Source: Joyebacterum sp964521425 (GTDB taxonomy: Bacteria > Joyebacterota > Joyebacteria > Joyebacterales > Joyebacteraceae). Taken from it: 64,000 nt of DNA. Below, piece after piece: positions 41,610 through 50,057 of the stretch (position 1 is its first letter; each line of letters starts with the position of its first letter). The notes beneath the pieces were generated by a model. The model was not told the origin of the DNA. It was given only the letters and a program-made list of their open reading frames with translations, and made no database searches. The position numbers were made by a program, and so were the translations under genes. The stretch is taken from NCBI GenBank assembly GCA_964521425.1, contig CAZFRO010000009.1:1-64000 (forward strand), in the 5' to 3' direction.

Positions 41610-43499
41610 ATGCGGCGAGGAGTGATGGTCTTCTTCCTGGCGCTTGTCTTCCTGGCGACCATTATGCATGGTCCGGCCGGGGCCAAGAGCTACCACATCT
41701 CGGACGTGGACATAGACATCACCGTCAGGTCGGATGGAAGCTTCGAGTTTCGCGAGGCGCGCACCTTCGATTTCAACGGCGATTTCACCTACGCCTTCTT
41801 CCAGGTCGAGAAGACATCGTCGTCAGGGGACGGCGTCGAGATCACCGATATCGTCGTGGGTGAGAACGGGATCGCGTACACCCCGGGCTCCCCTCGAGAC
41901 CTCGATGATGAGCGTCCTCCTGGTACCTGCTACGTCTACTACGACTACAAGTCCCGCTATGCCTACGCGAAGTGGTTCTACCGCGCTGATGATGAACGGC
42001 GCACCTTCGATATCTCATACACGGTTCACGATGCGGTCGTCGTCCACGATGATTTCGCCGTCCTCTACTGGAAGTTCATCGGCGAGACCTGGGACATCCG
42101 GACAGATCGTGTCACCGGGCGCATCCACTTCCCACCCGGCGGGGACAAGGACCGTCTTCGGGCGTGGCTTCACGCGAACCTGACCAGCAAGTACACGATC
42201 GAGGATGAGAGAACCGTCAGCTTCTGGGTCGACAACTTGAGACCGGGCAGATTCGTGGAGCTCCGCATTCTCTTCCCGCCCGAGCTTGTTCCGGATGCGA
42301 CCCGGCATGAGCGTGGCCTGATATGGGATACGACCCTGGCCGAAGAGAAGATCCTCGTCGATGAGGCCAATCGCAGGAGGGTGGAGGCGCAGGAGTACGT
42401 TACCGGTCGAGCAGCCCGGGCGCGCACCGGGCTCGTCGCTGCGATCATCGTTTCCCTTCTCGCGCTTGGTGCGTGGACCGTGCTCTTCCTGAAGTACGGC
42501 CGCGAGCACAACGTGGAGTTCGAAGGCGACTACTTCCGGGAACTCCCGTCCGACCGCCCACCGGCGGAGGTCGGCTACCTCTTCCGTTCCGGCGTGGTCG
42601 GCGCCGGCGACATGGTCGCGACCATACTCGACCTGGCGCAGGGCGGGTACATCACCATCACTGAAACGATCGAGGAGAAACACGGACCCCTCAATCTTCT
42701 CGGTGGTGGCAAAGACTACGTCCTCGAGTGGGTGAACAAGGATGTCTCATCTCTGAACTCGTACGAGTCGAACCTGGTGCTCTTCCTCTTCAGCGCGGCG
42801 TGCGTCACCGGTGACAAACTGTCGCTCAATGCGTTCAAGAAAGAGGCGCAGAAGCACTCGACCAAGTTCCAGAAGTGGTTCAGTAAGTGGAAGAAGCGCA
42901 TCGTCAAGAAGTCAGAAGCGGAGGGGCTCCTCGAACGGAAGAGCACCATCATGTCATATGTCTGTATCGCGATCGGCGTCGTTACGATGTTTGTGGGTTT
43001 CGCGATCGCGGTATTTGCAGAGACCCCGTACGCACTTATCTGTTTCGTTGCCGGATTCACGATCCTGCTTCTCTCAATGCTCGTCAAGCGCAGGTCGTTC
43101 GAGGCGGGACTGGAGTTCAAGAAATGGCAGGCGCTCAAGCGGTATCTGCTTCACTTCTCCACACTGGATGAAGCGCCTCCGCAGGCGCTCACGCTCTGGG
43201 AGCACTTCCTCGTCTACGCAACAACTCTCGGTGTGGCCAAGGAGGTTCTGAAACAGCTCGAGCCGCTCCTTCCCGATATGGAGGCGGCTGCCGGTCGGAC
43301 CTTCGCACACGGATGGTACTACGGCGCCGCAGTCGGGAACCTTGGGGACAGCATGAGCGGGATCTCTGGTCTGGCTGAGGGGCTCTCGAGCATGGTCTCG
43401 GTTGCAGGAAGCGCGATGAGTTCGGCGAGCGGCACGGGTGGCGGCGGAACCGGCGGCGGTGGTGGAGGCGGTGGTGGCGGTGGCGGTGGCGCCGGCTAG
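41610..43499 (+). CDS. DUF2207 membrane protein
   Basis: 629 residues. Signal peptide about 1-26, an extracytoplasmic DUF2207 domain (SYHISDVDIDITVRSDGSFEF, about 27-230), a helix near 278-298, a long cytoplasmic region, two helices near 455-495 and a C-terminal tail of Ser and Gly ending in a run of glycines. This is the YciQ-like arrangement. Function of the family is not known; a poly-Gly tail is common in it. ATG 41610 is placed by GGGGAGG. The frame is open further upstream through the repeat, without a signal peptide. Confidence 0.85.
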   Translation: MRRGVMVFFLALVFLATIMHGPAGAKSYHISDVDIDITVRSDGSFEFREARTFDFNGDFTYAFFQVEKTSSSGDGVEITDIVVGENGIAYTPGSPRDLDDERPPGTCYVYYDYKSRYAYAKWFYRADDERRTFDISYTVHDAVVVHDDFAVLYWKFIGETWDIRTDRVTGRIHFPPGGDKDRLRAWLHANLTSKYTIEDERTVSFWVDNLRPGRFVELRILFPPELVPDATRHERGLIWDTTLAEEKILVDEANRRRVEAQEYVTGRAARARTGLVAAIIVSLLALGAWTVLFLKYGREHNVEFEGDYFRELPSDRPPAEVGYLFRSGVVGAGDMVATILDLAQGGYITITETIEEKHGPLNLLGGGKDYVLEWVNKDVSSLNSYESNLVLFLFSAACVTGDKLSLNAFKKEAQKHSTKFQKWFSKWKKRIVKKSEAEGLLERKSTIMSYVCIAIGVVTMFVGFAIAVFAETPYALICFVAGFTILLLSMLVKRRSFEAGLEFKKWQALKRYLLHFSTLDEAPPQALTLWEHFLVYATTLGVAKEVLKQLEPLLPDMEAAAGRTFAHGWYYGAAVGNLGDSMSGISGLAEGLSSMVSVAGSAMSSASGTGGGGTGGGGGGGGGGGGGAG

Positions 43500-43545
43500 C
43501 AGCCCGAGTGCGTGGGTCACTCCGTGCCGGAGGAGGACCGATTCA

Positions 43546-44001
43546 GTGGCAGAGCGCCCTCACTACACCGAGATTGACCACACGGCCGACGTGGGAGTGG
43601 AGCTTCGGGCGCATGATCTTGTGTCTGCGTTTGAGCGCACCGCAGCATGCATGTTCGATCTCATCTGTCATCTCGACGAGATCGGCTGCGCGTGGTCGCG
43701 CCGCGTGACGGTGCGGGGACGGCCCGGGGATGTCGAACATCTGATGGTCAGATGGCTCTCCGAGTTGCTCTACCTGTCTACTTCCTCGCGAATCCTCCTC
43801 TCTCAATTCAAGATCGAGGAGTTCGACCTCGAAGGGCGTGGAGCAGGCGGTGAGTCCTCCATCGTGGCAGAGGTCCATGGCGAGAGAATGGACGCGGTCC
43901 GCCACAGCTTGCGTGTGGAGATCAAGGCTCCCACGTATCATTCCCTTCGCATCGAGGAGACGCCTGAGGGTTGGGCAGTGCGCGTCATCTTCGACACGTG
44001 A
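43546..44001 (+). CDS. Archease
   Basis: 151 residues. Starts with YTEIDHTADVGVELRA, the family signature carrying the metal-binding Asp, and ends GWAVRVIFDT with another conserved Asp. Archease helps RtcB to form the GMP adduct and turn over. GTG 43546 is preceded by GGAGGAGGA. It lies 11 bp before rtcB, as in many genomes. Confidence 0.92.
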   Translation: MAERPHYTEIDHTADVGVELRAHDLVSAFERTAACMFDLICHLDEIGCAWSRRVTVRGRPGDVEHLMVRWLSELLYLSTSSRILLSQFKIEEFDLEGRGAGGESSIVAEVHGERMDAVRHSLRVEIKAPTYHSLRIEETPEGWAVRVIFDT

Positions 44002-44012
44002 TTGGAGCGGAC

Positions 44013-45494
44013 ATGTCTTCCGGTAAGAGCGACGAGAATCATTCGACCTCACGCGGCGATCTGACAGAGGTCGCCGAGTGCGTGTGGGAGATCGCCCGAA
44101 CGGGTGGGATGCGTGTCCCGGGCCGCATCTACGCAGACGAGCGGCTTCTTCCACAGATCCTGAGTGACAAGGGTCTCGAGCAGGTTGTGAACGTCGCGCA
44201 CCTTCCCGGTGTGGTCCGTTACTCTCTGGCGATGCCCGATATCCACTGGGGTTACGGTTTCCCCATAGGCGGTGTCGCGGCCACCGATCCATCCGAGGAC
44301 GGTGTTGTATCGCCGGGCGGTGTCGGCTACGACATCAACTGCGGCGTCCGCCTCGTGGCGAGCAGGATGAGGCGAGAGGACGTAGCTGATCGCATCCCCG
44401 ATCTCATCAGTGCGCTCTTTCGGGACGTGCCTTGCGGCCTGGGTTCCAGCGGAGCCATCGGCAATCTCTCGCGAAGAGACGTCCAGGACGTGATGGCGGA
44501 GGGCGCGCGCTGGGCGGTGACACGGGGCTACGGCACTGAGGCAGATCTGGATCGCACCGAGGATGGCGGCTGTCTCTCATTGGCCGATCCTGGGGCGGTA
44601 AGCAAGCGCGCGGTCGAGCGCGGGAGGCCGCAAGTGGGGACGCTTGGGTCCGGCAATCACTTCATCGAAGTGGGCTTCGTCGACGAAATCTACGACGAGG
44701 CGCGAGCTGCCGCCTTCGGGCTCGAACTCGGAAGAGTGACTCTGATGATTCACTCGGGGTCCCGCGGACTCGGGTACCAGGTCTGCGACGACTACCTCAA
44801 TGTAATGCAGGACGCGGTTCCGAAGTACGGGATCGATCTCCCGGATCGTCAACTCGCCTGCGCTCCGGTCGAATCTCCCGAGGGCAAGCGCTATCTCTCG
44901 GCCATGGCCTCCGCGGCCAACTACGCCTGGGCGAATCGGCAGGTGATGATGGTCCTCGCGAAGCGATCGATCGCGGGAGTGATGAAGGCAAGCGAGGCGG
45001 AGCTGGGGCTCAGGCTCGTCTATGATGTCTGCCACAATATCGCCAAGATGGAACGTCACAAGGTGGGGGACAAGGAGAAGCTTCTCTGCATCCACCGTAA
45101 GGGTGCGACACGAGCTTTTCCCGGGAGCCACGATGACGTGCCGGACTGCTACCGGTCGGCGGGGCAGCCGGTGCTCATTCCGGGAGACATGGGAACCCAC
45201 TCATTCGTCTCAGCCGGAACCCTCGCGGCGCTCGAGGAGACCTTCGGCAGCTCCTGTCACGGAGCAGGCCGGGTGATGTCGAGGACCAAGGCACGGAAGA
45301 TGGCGCGCGGGAGGAATCTCGCCGATGAACTCAGGGGGATGGGCGTCTACGTGACGGCCAAGGGGAAGGCAACGCTCGCCGAGGAGATGCCGTCCGCTTA
45401 CAAGGATGTCTCCGACGTCGTGGATGTCATGGACCGGACCGGCATCGCGCGGAAGGTCGTCAGACTGAAGCCGCTCGGCGTTGCCAAGGGTTGA
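44013..45494 (+). CDS. rtcB: RNA-splicing ligase RtcB
   Basis: 493 residues. Joins RNA 3'-phosphate or 2',3'-cyclic phosphate ends to 5'-hydroxyl ends with GTP and Mn. Ligands visible: GYDINCGVR (Asp, Cys), LGSGNHFIEVG, IHSGSRGLGYQV and VCHNIAKME (His), with LIPGDMGTHSFVSAG and SSCHGAGRVMSR containing the guanylylated His. ATG 44013 after TTGGAG. Together with archease it suggests RNA repair after endonuclease damage or tRNA splicing. PolX follows 6 bp after its stop. Confidence 0.95.
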   Translation: MSSGKSDENHSTSRGDLTEVAECVWEIARTGGMRVPGRIYADERLLPQILSDKGLEQVVNVAHLPGVVRYSLAMPDIHWGYGFPIGGVAATDPSEDGVVSPGGVGYDINCGVRLVASRMRREDVADRIPDLISALFRDVPCGLGSSGAIGNLSRRDVQDVMAEGARWAVTRGYGTEADLDRTEDGGCLSLADPGAVSKRAVERGRPQVGTLGSGNHFIEVGFVDEIYDEARAAAFGLELGRVTLMIHSGSRGLGYQVCDDYLNVMQDAVPKYGIDLPDRQLACAPVESPEGKRYLSAMASAANYAWANRQVMMVLAKRSIAGVMKASEAELGLRLVYDVCHNIAKMERHKVGDKEKLLCIHRKGATRAFPGSHDDVPDCYRSAGQPVLIPGDMGTHSFVSAGTLAALEETFGSSCHGAGRVMSRTKARKMARGRNLADELRGMGVYVTAKGKATLAEEMPSAYKDVSDVVDVMDRTGIARKVVRLKPLGVAKG

Positions 45495-45500
45495 TTACTG

Positions 45501-47213
45501 ATGAAGAACCGAGAGATCGCACACCTGTTTGAATCCCTTGCGAGCATACTCGAGATCCAGGACGCGAATCCGTTTCGTGTGAACGCATACCGCCGCGTGG
45601 CCCGTGCTCTCGAGGAACTCACGGTCGACGTGGCAGGTCTTATCGAATCCGGTGAGGTCATGGATATCCCCGGCATCGGCAAGGGTACTGCGGCGGCGAT
45701 CTCCGAGTATCTCGAGACAGGAACGATTCAGAGCTACGAGCAGGCGAGGGCGGAGATCCCTGGTGGGCTTCTGGAACTCCTATCCATATCCGGACTCGGC
45801 CCCAAGACGGTCGGTCTCCTCTGGCGCGAGTTGAACATCAGATCCCTCAAGGAACTCAAGCGACGACTCAAGAGCGAGAAGCTGCTGGCGCTTCCCGGCA
45901 TGGGCGAGAAGAAGATAGAGAGGATTCAATCGGGGATCCGCGCGTATGAGTCCGGTGCGGGGAGGATGCTCCTCGGTACGGCTCTCTCGCTCGCCGATAT
46001 GGTGACCACCGAGATGAGGAAGGTCCCCGGCGTGACTGAGGTCAGCGTGGCCGGCTCGACGCGGCGCTGGAGGGAAACCATCGGGGATGTCGATGTCCTT
46101 GTAACAGGGGGAACCCCTGGAAACGTCATCGAGGCCTTCACCTCGATGGCCGCCGTCGAGGAGGTGCTGGCATCCGGGTCGACCAAGGCGAGCGTCAGGA
46201 TAGAGGAGGCGCTTCAGGTCGACCTCCGCGTCGTGCAGAAGAGCGAGTGGGGGGCCGCCCTCATGTACTTCACCGGCTCAAAGGAGCACAACGTCCGGCT
46301 GCGGACGCTCGCCAGGGAACGGGGTCTCAAACTCAGCGAGTACGGTCTCTTTCGTGACGACGAGAGACTGTCCTCGCGCACCGAGAAGGCCGTCTATCGC
46401 AAGCTCGGGATGGCGTGGGTGCCGCCGGAACTCCGGGAGGACCGCGGAGAAGTCGAGGCGGCGCTCGATGGAAAGCTGCCGCGCCTCGTCGAGATGGAGG
46501 ACATCCGAGGGGACCTGCACATGCATTCCGTATGGAGCGATGGTGGCTCCACGATCGAGGATGTAGCACGTGCGGCGAAGGCGCGGGGGTACGAGTACGT
46601 CATCATTAGCGATCACTCCAGGTCTCTGAAGATAGCCAACGGGCTGTCGATCGAGAGACTCGAACAGCAGGCTCTGGAGATCGACGATGTCAACCGCCGG
46701 GTCAAGGGCATCACGGTTCTTAAGGGAACAGAGGCCGACATCCTCTCGGATGGATCCGTGGACTACCCCGACGAGGTGCTCGAGCGCCTGGACGTTGTCA
46801 TCGCATCCATTCACTCCGGCTTCCAGCAGACGAGTGACAGGATCACGGGGCGGATCGTCGCGGCAATGGAGAACCCGCATGTCGACATCATCGGGCACCC
46901 TACCGGGCGGCTGATCGGCAGACGAGAGGCCTATCGTGTGGATATGGAGCAGGTGATGGAAGCTGCAGCGAGGACGGGTACCGCCCTCGAGATCAACTGC
47001 TACGGTGAGCGTATCGATCTGAACGACGTGCACGCAAGGCGGGCCGCCGAGATGGGGGTGAAGCTCTCGCTCGGCACGGATTCGCACGATGTCAGCCAGA
47101 TGTGGGCGATCGCCATAGGCGTCCACACCGCTCGCCGGGGCTGGCTTCCCCCGGAATCACTCCTCAACACCCTCACACTCAAGGCCCTGCTATCGGCCCT
47201 TTCCTCATCCTGA
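45501..47213 (+). CDS. polX: DNA polymerase/3'-5' exonuclease PolX
   Basis: 570 residues. N-terminal helix-hairpin-helix region (DIPGIGKGTAAAISEY, LPGMGEKKIERIQ), family X polymerase core with the AGSTRRWRETIGDVDVLV nucleotidyltransferase site (Asp pair) and a C-terminal PHP domain with metal-binding DLHMHSVWSDG, ISDHSRS and GTDSHD. It is the bacterial PolX used for gap filling in base-excision repair, with nuclease activity. Its stop-to-start spacing from rtcB (6 bp) makes a nucleic-acid repair unit archease-rtcB-polX. Confidence 0.95.
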   Translation: MKNREIAHLFESLASILEIQDANPFRVNAYRRVARALEELTVDVAGLIESGEVMDIPGIGKGTAAAISEYLETGTIQSYEQARAEIPGGLLELLSISGLGPKTVGLLWRELNIRSLKELKRRLKSEKLLALPGMGEKKIERIQSGIRAYESGAGRMLLGTALSLADMVTTEMRKVPGVTEVSVAGSTRRWRETIGDVDVLVTGGTPGNVIEAFTSMAAVEEVLASGSTKASVRIEEALQVDLRVVQKSEWGAALMYFTGSKEHNVRLRTLARERGLKLSEYGLFRDDERLSSRTEKAVYRKLGMAWVPPELREDRGEVEAALDGKLPRLVEMEDIRGDLHMHSVWSDGGSTIEDVARAAKARGYEYVIISDHSRSLKIANGLSIERLEQQALEIDDVNRRVKGITVLKGTEADILSDGSVDYPDEVLERLDVVIASIHSGFQQTSDRITGRIVAAMENPHVDIIGHPTGRLIGRREAYRVDMEQVMEAAARTGTALEINCYGERIDLNDVHARRAAEMGVKLSLGTDSHDVSQMWAIAIGVHTARRGWLPPESLLNTLTLKALLSALSSS

Positions 47214-47377
47214 GGGCTCGGGCGCCGGTCCCGCGCATCTCCCCCGATGCCCCGGGTAGGGCTTGGGCAGGAATCTTGCAGTCAAAGCACAACTGTAACA
47301 CTGGATCTCAAGTGTCAAAATGGCCTCCGTGTGCGCCATATGCCTCCCTGTGGGGAGAAGCGGACAGGAAGTGACTA

Positions 47378-47406
47378 TTGACACACATTGTTTCCTATGT
47401 TATTCT
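47378..47406 (+). promoter_or_regulatory. Sigma70-type promoter
   Basis: TTGACA (47378-47383) and TATTCT (47401-47406) with a 17-bp spacer, about 64 bp before the ATG of the secreted protein. The rest of 47214-47469 holds no gene that I can see. Confidence 0.6.
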
Positions 47407-47469
47407 TGTACTAAGGTCGAGAAAATACGCGGCCATTGTACGCAGTTGTCCTGAACCTAGAGGTGCGTC

Positions 47470-48099
47470 ATGAAAATACTCCAACGGTCGCTTATTGCAG
47501 TCACGGTGCTTCTGCTCGGAGCGGGACTCGTGGCTCCGGCACTCGCTGCCATTGGGTGCGGCGCCGTGGGTGAAGCCTATGAGAACGACGACGGTACGTA
47601 CACGTACACGGTCGTGCTCTCGTGGGATTTCGGTCAGGCTGCGAGGCCGGATCGGATCAACCTGAGTATCGAGCATCTGATGGGTTGCGGCTTCTACGAC
47701 CCCGAGGACCCCGTGCAGCAGGACTATGTCATTGCTCACGAGGGCTACTCAGCACCTGATGGCGAGTGCTTCAATCTCATAGGCGAGCCAATGGAAGAGA
47801 TCGTGTGGGTGGGTGGGATTGCCATGAGTGACCCTGACTGCTGGATGCCGGTACTGCATCTCTTCTGGGAGAACAGCGGACCGACCATCGAGTGTCTGCC
47901 GCTGGGCACTGGGTCAGCCACCTTCTCATTCACATCGTACGGTCTTCCGGTCGACACGCAGATCTACTACGGGGCGATCCTCATCAAGGCCGGCGACTAC
48001 TGCATCGTGTGTGACTATGAAGGACCGCTTCCCGACTGCAACCCCTGGGCGCCCGTCGAGGATCATCACTGGGGTGTGATCAAGGCGTTGTACAGGTAG
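47470..48099 (+). CDS. Secreted protein with C-terminal WGVIKALYR tag
   Basis: 209 residues with a signal peptide (about 1-26, ALAA cleavage). The mature part is one beta-rich domain with five or six Cys (GCGAVGE, HLMGCGFY, GECFNL, PDCWMP, IECLPL, DYCIVCDYE), which may form disulfides. The carboxyl end is VEDHHWGVIKALYR, the same nine-residue ending found inside the tandem-domain protein at 10085 and, with two changes, at the end of the beta-helix protein at 14575. No known family. A sigma70 promoter upstream and terminator downstream make it a single gene. Confidence 0.6.
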   Translation: MKILQRSLIAVTVLLLGAGLVAPALAAIGCGAVGEAYENDDGTYTYTVVLSWDFGQAARPDRINLSIEHLMGCGFYDPEDPVQQDYVIAHEGYSAPDGECFNLIGEPMEEIVWVGGIAMSDPDCWMPVLHLFWENSGPTIECLPLGTGSATFSFTSYGLPVDTQIYYGAILIKAGDYCIVCDYEGPLPDCNPWAPVEDHHWGVIKALYR

Positions 48100-48180
48100 C
48101 GCGAGGGGGGAGACGCCTGGGTGCGGCCTAGGGATGGAGTCGCTGGAGCACAGGCTTCCACTTGAGAATCGATTTCAGGA

Positions 48181-48215
48181 GAGGGGGTGTCCCGCTGGGG
48201 ATACCCCTTCTTTTC
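48181..48215 (+). terminator. Rho-independent terminator
   Basis: AGGGGGTGTCCC pairs with GGGATACCCCTT (G-T pairs allowed), followed by CTTTT. It lies between the tagged secreted protein and htpX. Confidence 0.72.
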
Positions 48216-48243
48216 GTTGCCGGTGTGGTGTGGAAGTGTGTGG

Positions 48244-49134
48244 CTACATCTCTCTCAGGAGCGCGACCCGCTGTTCCATTGGAGGGTGGGTTGAGAAGAG
48301 CTTGTTGAAGGCGCCCTTCTGCCCCTTGAGCGGGTTCGAGATGTAGAGGTGGGCGGTCGCCTTGTTCGCGACCTCGAGCGGTTCCCGATCGGACGAGATC
48401 GTCTCGAGTGCACTCGCAAGTCCCTCGGGGTAACGCGTCAGGAGCGCACCGTTGGCGTCCGCCAGGAACTCGCGCCTCCTCGATATGGCGAGCTTGATCA
48501 ACTGAGCGATGAGCGGTGAGAGAATCGCAAGCACAAGCGCGACGACCAGAAGGACTATACCCGCCTGACCGCCTCCCGATGAGCTTTTCCTCCTGCGTCC
48601 GCCCCACAAGAAGCTTCTCAGCATCCAGTCGCTCACGAGCGCGACGGTGCCGACCATGACAACGGTGAGTGTCATGAGAAGGGTGTCGTAGTTCGCGATG
48701 TGAGACATCTCGTGACCGATGACTCCCTCGAGTTCGACGCGGTTCAGCTTCTGCAGAAGCCCAGTCGTGACGGCTATCGCGGCGTGCTCGGGGTTTCGCC
48801 CGGTTGCGAACGCATTCGGGGCAGTGTCATCTATGATGTAGAGCTTGGGTGTGGGGAGCCCGGCTGCGATAGCGAGTCCCTCTACAGAGTGGTAGAGATG
48901 AGGATGGTCTCTCTTCTCCGCGGGCTTGGCCCGGCTGATGGCAAGGACCATCCTGTCACTGTTATAGTAGCTGCCCCATGCCGCGCCGCCTGCGATGACG
49001 GCCGCTAGTATTGGCGCGGCAGGACCCCAGACGGTCGTCCTGCCGAAGAGCCAGCCAAGAAACACCACGAAGAGGATGAAGAACCCGACCAGGAAGCCCG
49101 ACTTCACCTTGTTGCTGCTTATCTGCTCCCACAT
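48244..49134 (-). CDS. htpX: HtpX-like membrane metalloprotease (M48)
   Basis: 296 residues. HEMSH zinc motif in GVIGHEMSHIANYD (about residue 142) with ANAFATG-type and the third ligand Glu in SRRREFLADANGALLTR. Transmembrane helices near 12-30, 32-50, 155-175 and 195-215. HtpX degrades misfolded membrane proteins. It closes a minus-strand cluster with a small membrane protein and LemA, a frequent lemA-htpX pairing. A short tandem repeat lies just upstream of its start. Confidence 0.93.
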   Translation of the reverse strand: MWEQISSNKVKSGFLVGFFILFVVFLGWLFGRTTVWGPAAPILAAVIAGGAAWGSYYNSDRMVLAISRAKPAEKRDHPHLYHSVEGLAIAAGLPTPKLYIIDDTAPNAFATGRNPEHAAIAVTTGLLQKLNRVELEGVIGHEMSHIANYDTLLMTLTVVMVGTVALVSDWMLRSFLWGGRRRKSSSGGGQAGIVLLVVALVLAILSPLIAQLIKLAISRRREFLADANGALLTRYPEGLASALETISSDREPLEVANKATAHLYISNPLKGQKGAFNKLFSTHPPMEQRVALLREM

Positions 49135-49148
49135 CTATGGCTACTCCA

Positions 49149-49229
49149 TGGAGGGTGGTCCCCTGCTGGAGGCAACGGAGGGCGGTCCCCTGCCGGAGGC
49201 AATGGAGGGCGGTCACCTGCTGTAGGCAA
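49149..49229. repeat. 27-bp tandem repeat, three copies
   Basis: Three adjacent 27-bp units (49149-49175, 49176-49202, 49203-49229) of the form TGGAGGGCGGTCCCCTGCTG plus GAGGCAA with a few substitutions. It lies between htpX and the small membrane protein gene; 27 is a multiple of three but no gene covers it. Confidence 0.85.
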
Positions 49230-49246
49230 CCGCCCTCACTGTCCTC

Positions 49247-49420
49247 CTACCAGAGAGGGAAGAACGTCGTGATGCAAGCGAGTATCAGGAGCACCGCAGG
49301 GATGATCAGATTGGGCGGACGACCACCCTCGACCAGTCTCTTCCTTCCCCAGAAGAGCGCAAGTCCGGCGAGGAGGTAGACGATCCCAAGAATGCTCTTG
49401 ATGATGACGAAGAGCCCCAT
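49247..49420 (-). CDS. Small two-helix membrane protein
   Basis: 57 residues with two hydrophobic helices (VIIKSILGIVYLLAGLALFW and IIPAVLLILACITTFF) and a short loop. ATG 49420 is fixed by GGAGGTTGGT. No family recognised. It lies 13 bp after lemA and before htpX, so it is likely part of the same membrane quality-control cluster. Confidence 0.65.
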   Translation of the reverse strand: MGLFVIIKSILGIVYLLAGLALFWGRKRLVEGGRPPNLIIPAVLLILACITTFFPLW

Positions 49421-49433
49421 ACCAACCTCCGAT

Positions 49434-49976
49434 CTAGAACTGGACCTTGACGGGCCCCTTCTCTGCTTCCCCGATCTCGAAGTACTCCCGCTCCTTGAAG
49501 TTGAACATCCCGGCGATGACATTCGACGGGAACATCTCGCGCTTATTGTCGTACTTCAGAACCGTGTCGTTGTAGAACTGCCGCGAGTACGCGATCTTGC
49601 TCTCAACCCCCGAGAGTTCCTCCTGGAGCATCATGAAATTCTCGTTGGCCTTAAGCTCCGGATAGGCTTCCGCGACGGCGAAGAGCGTCTTCAAGGCGCC
49701 GGTCAACATGTTGTTCGCTTCGGCATTGGCACCGACCGATTTCGCATTCTGGAGCGCCGAGCGCGCCTCGGTCACCTTCTGGAAGACCTCTTTCTCGTGA
49801 CCGGCGTAGCCCTTCACGGTCTCGATGAGATTCGGGATGAGATCGACACGCCGCTTGAGCTGTACGTCGATCTGCGACCAGGCGTTCTCAATCCGGTTCC
49901 TGAACTGGATGAGTGAGTTGTATGTGATGACGACCCAGGCGATGATGACGACGATGAGGGCAAGAACGATAATCAT
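49434..49976 (-). CDS. lemA: LemA family protein
   Basis: 180 residues. N-terminal helix (MIIVLALIVVIIAWVVITYNSL) then the LemA helical bundle: NRIENAWSQIDVQLKRRVDLIPNLIETVKGY, FAVAEAYPELKANENFM and SRQFYNDTVLKYDNKREMFPSNVIAG are each clearly readable. A membrane-anchored coiled-coil protein of unclear function that is often next to HtpX or TPM-domain proteins, as here. Confidence 0.93.
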   Translation of the reverse strand: MIIVLALIVVIIAWVVITYNSLIQFRNRIENAWSQIDVQLKRRVDLIPNLIETVKGYAGHEKEVFQKVTEARSALQNAKSVGANAEANNMLTGALKTLFAVAEAYPELKANENFMMLQEELSGVESKIAYSRQFYNDTVLKYDNKREMFPSNVIAGMFNFKEREYFEIGEAEKGPVKVQF

Positions 49977-50057
49977 GCGTATCTCCCTTCAGGACTGCTG
50001 CTCCCAAGCGTAGCTGTAGGGCATTTATAGCTCCGGGCGTCCTCATACGTCAAGGGA

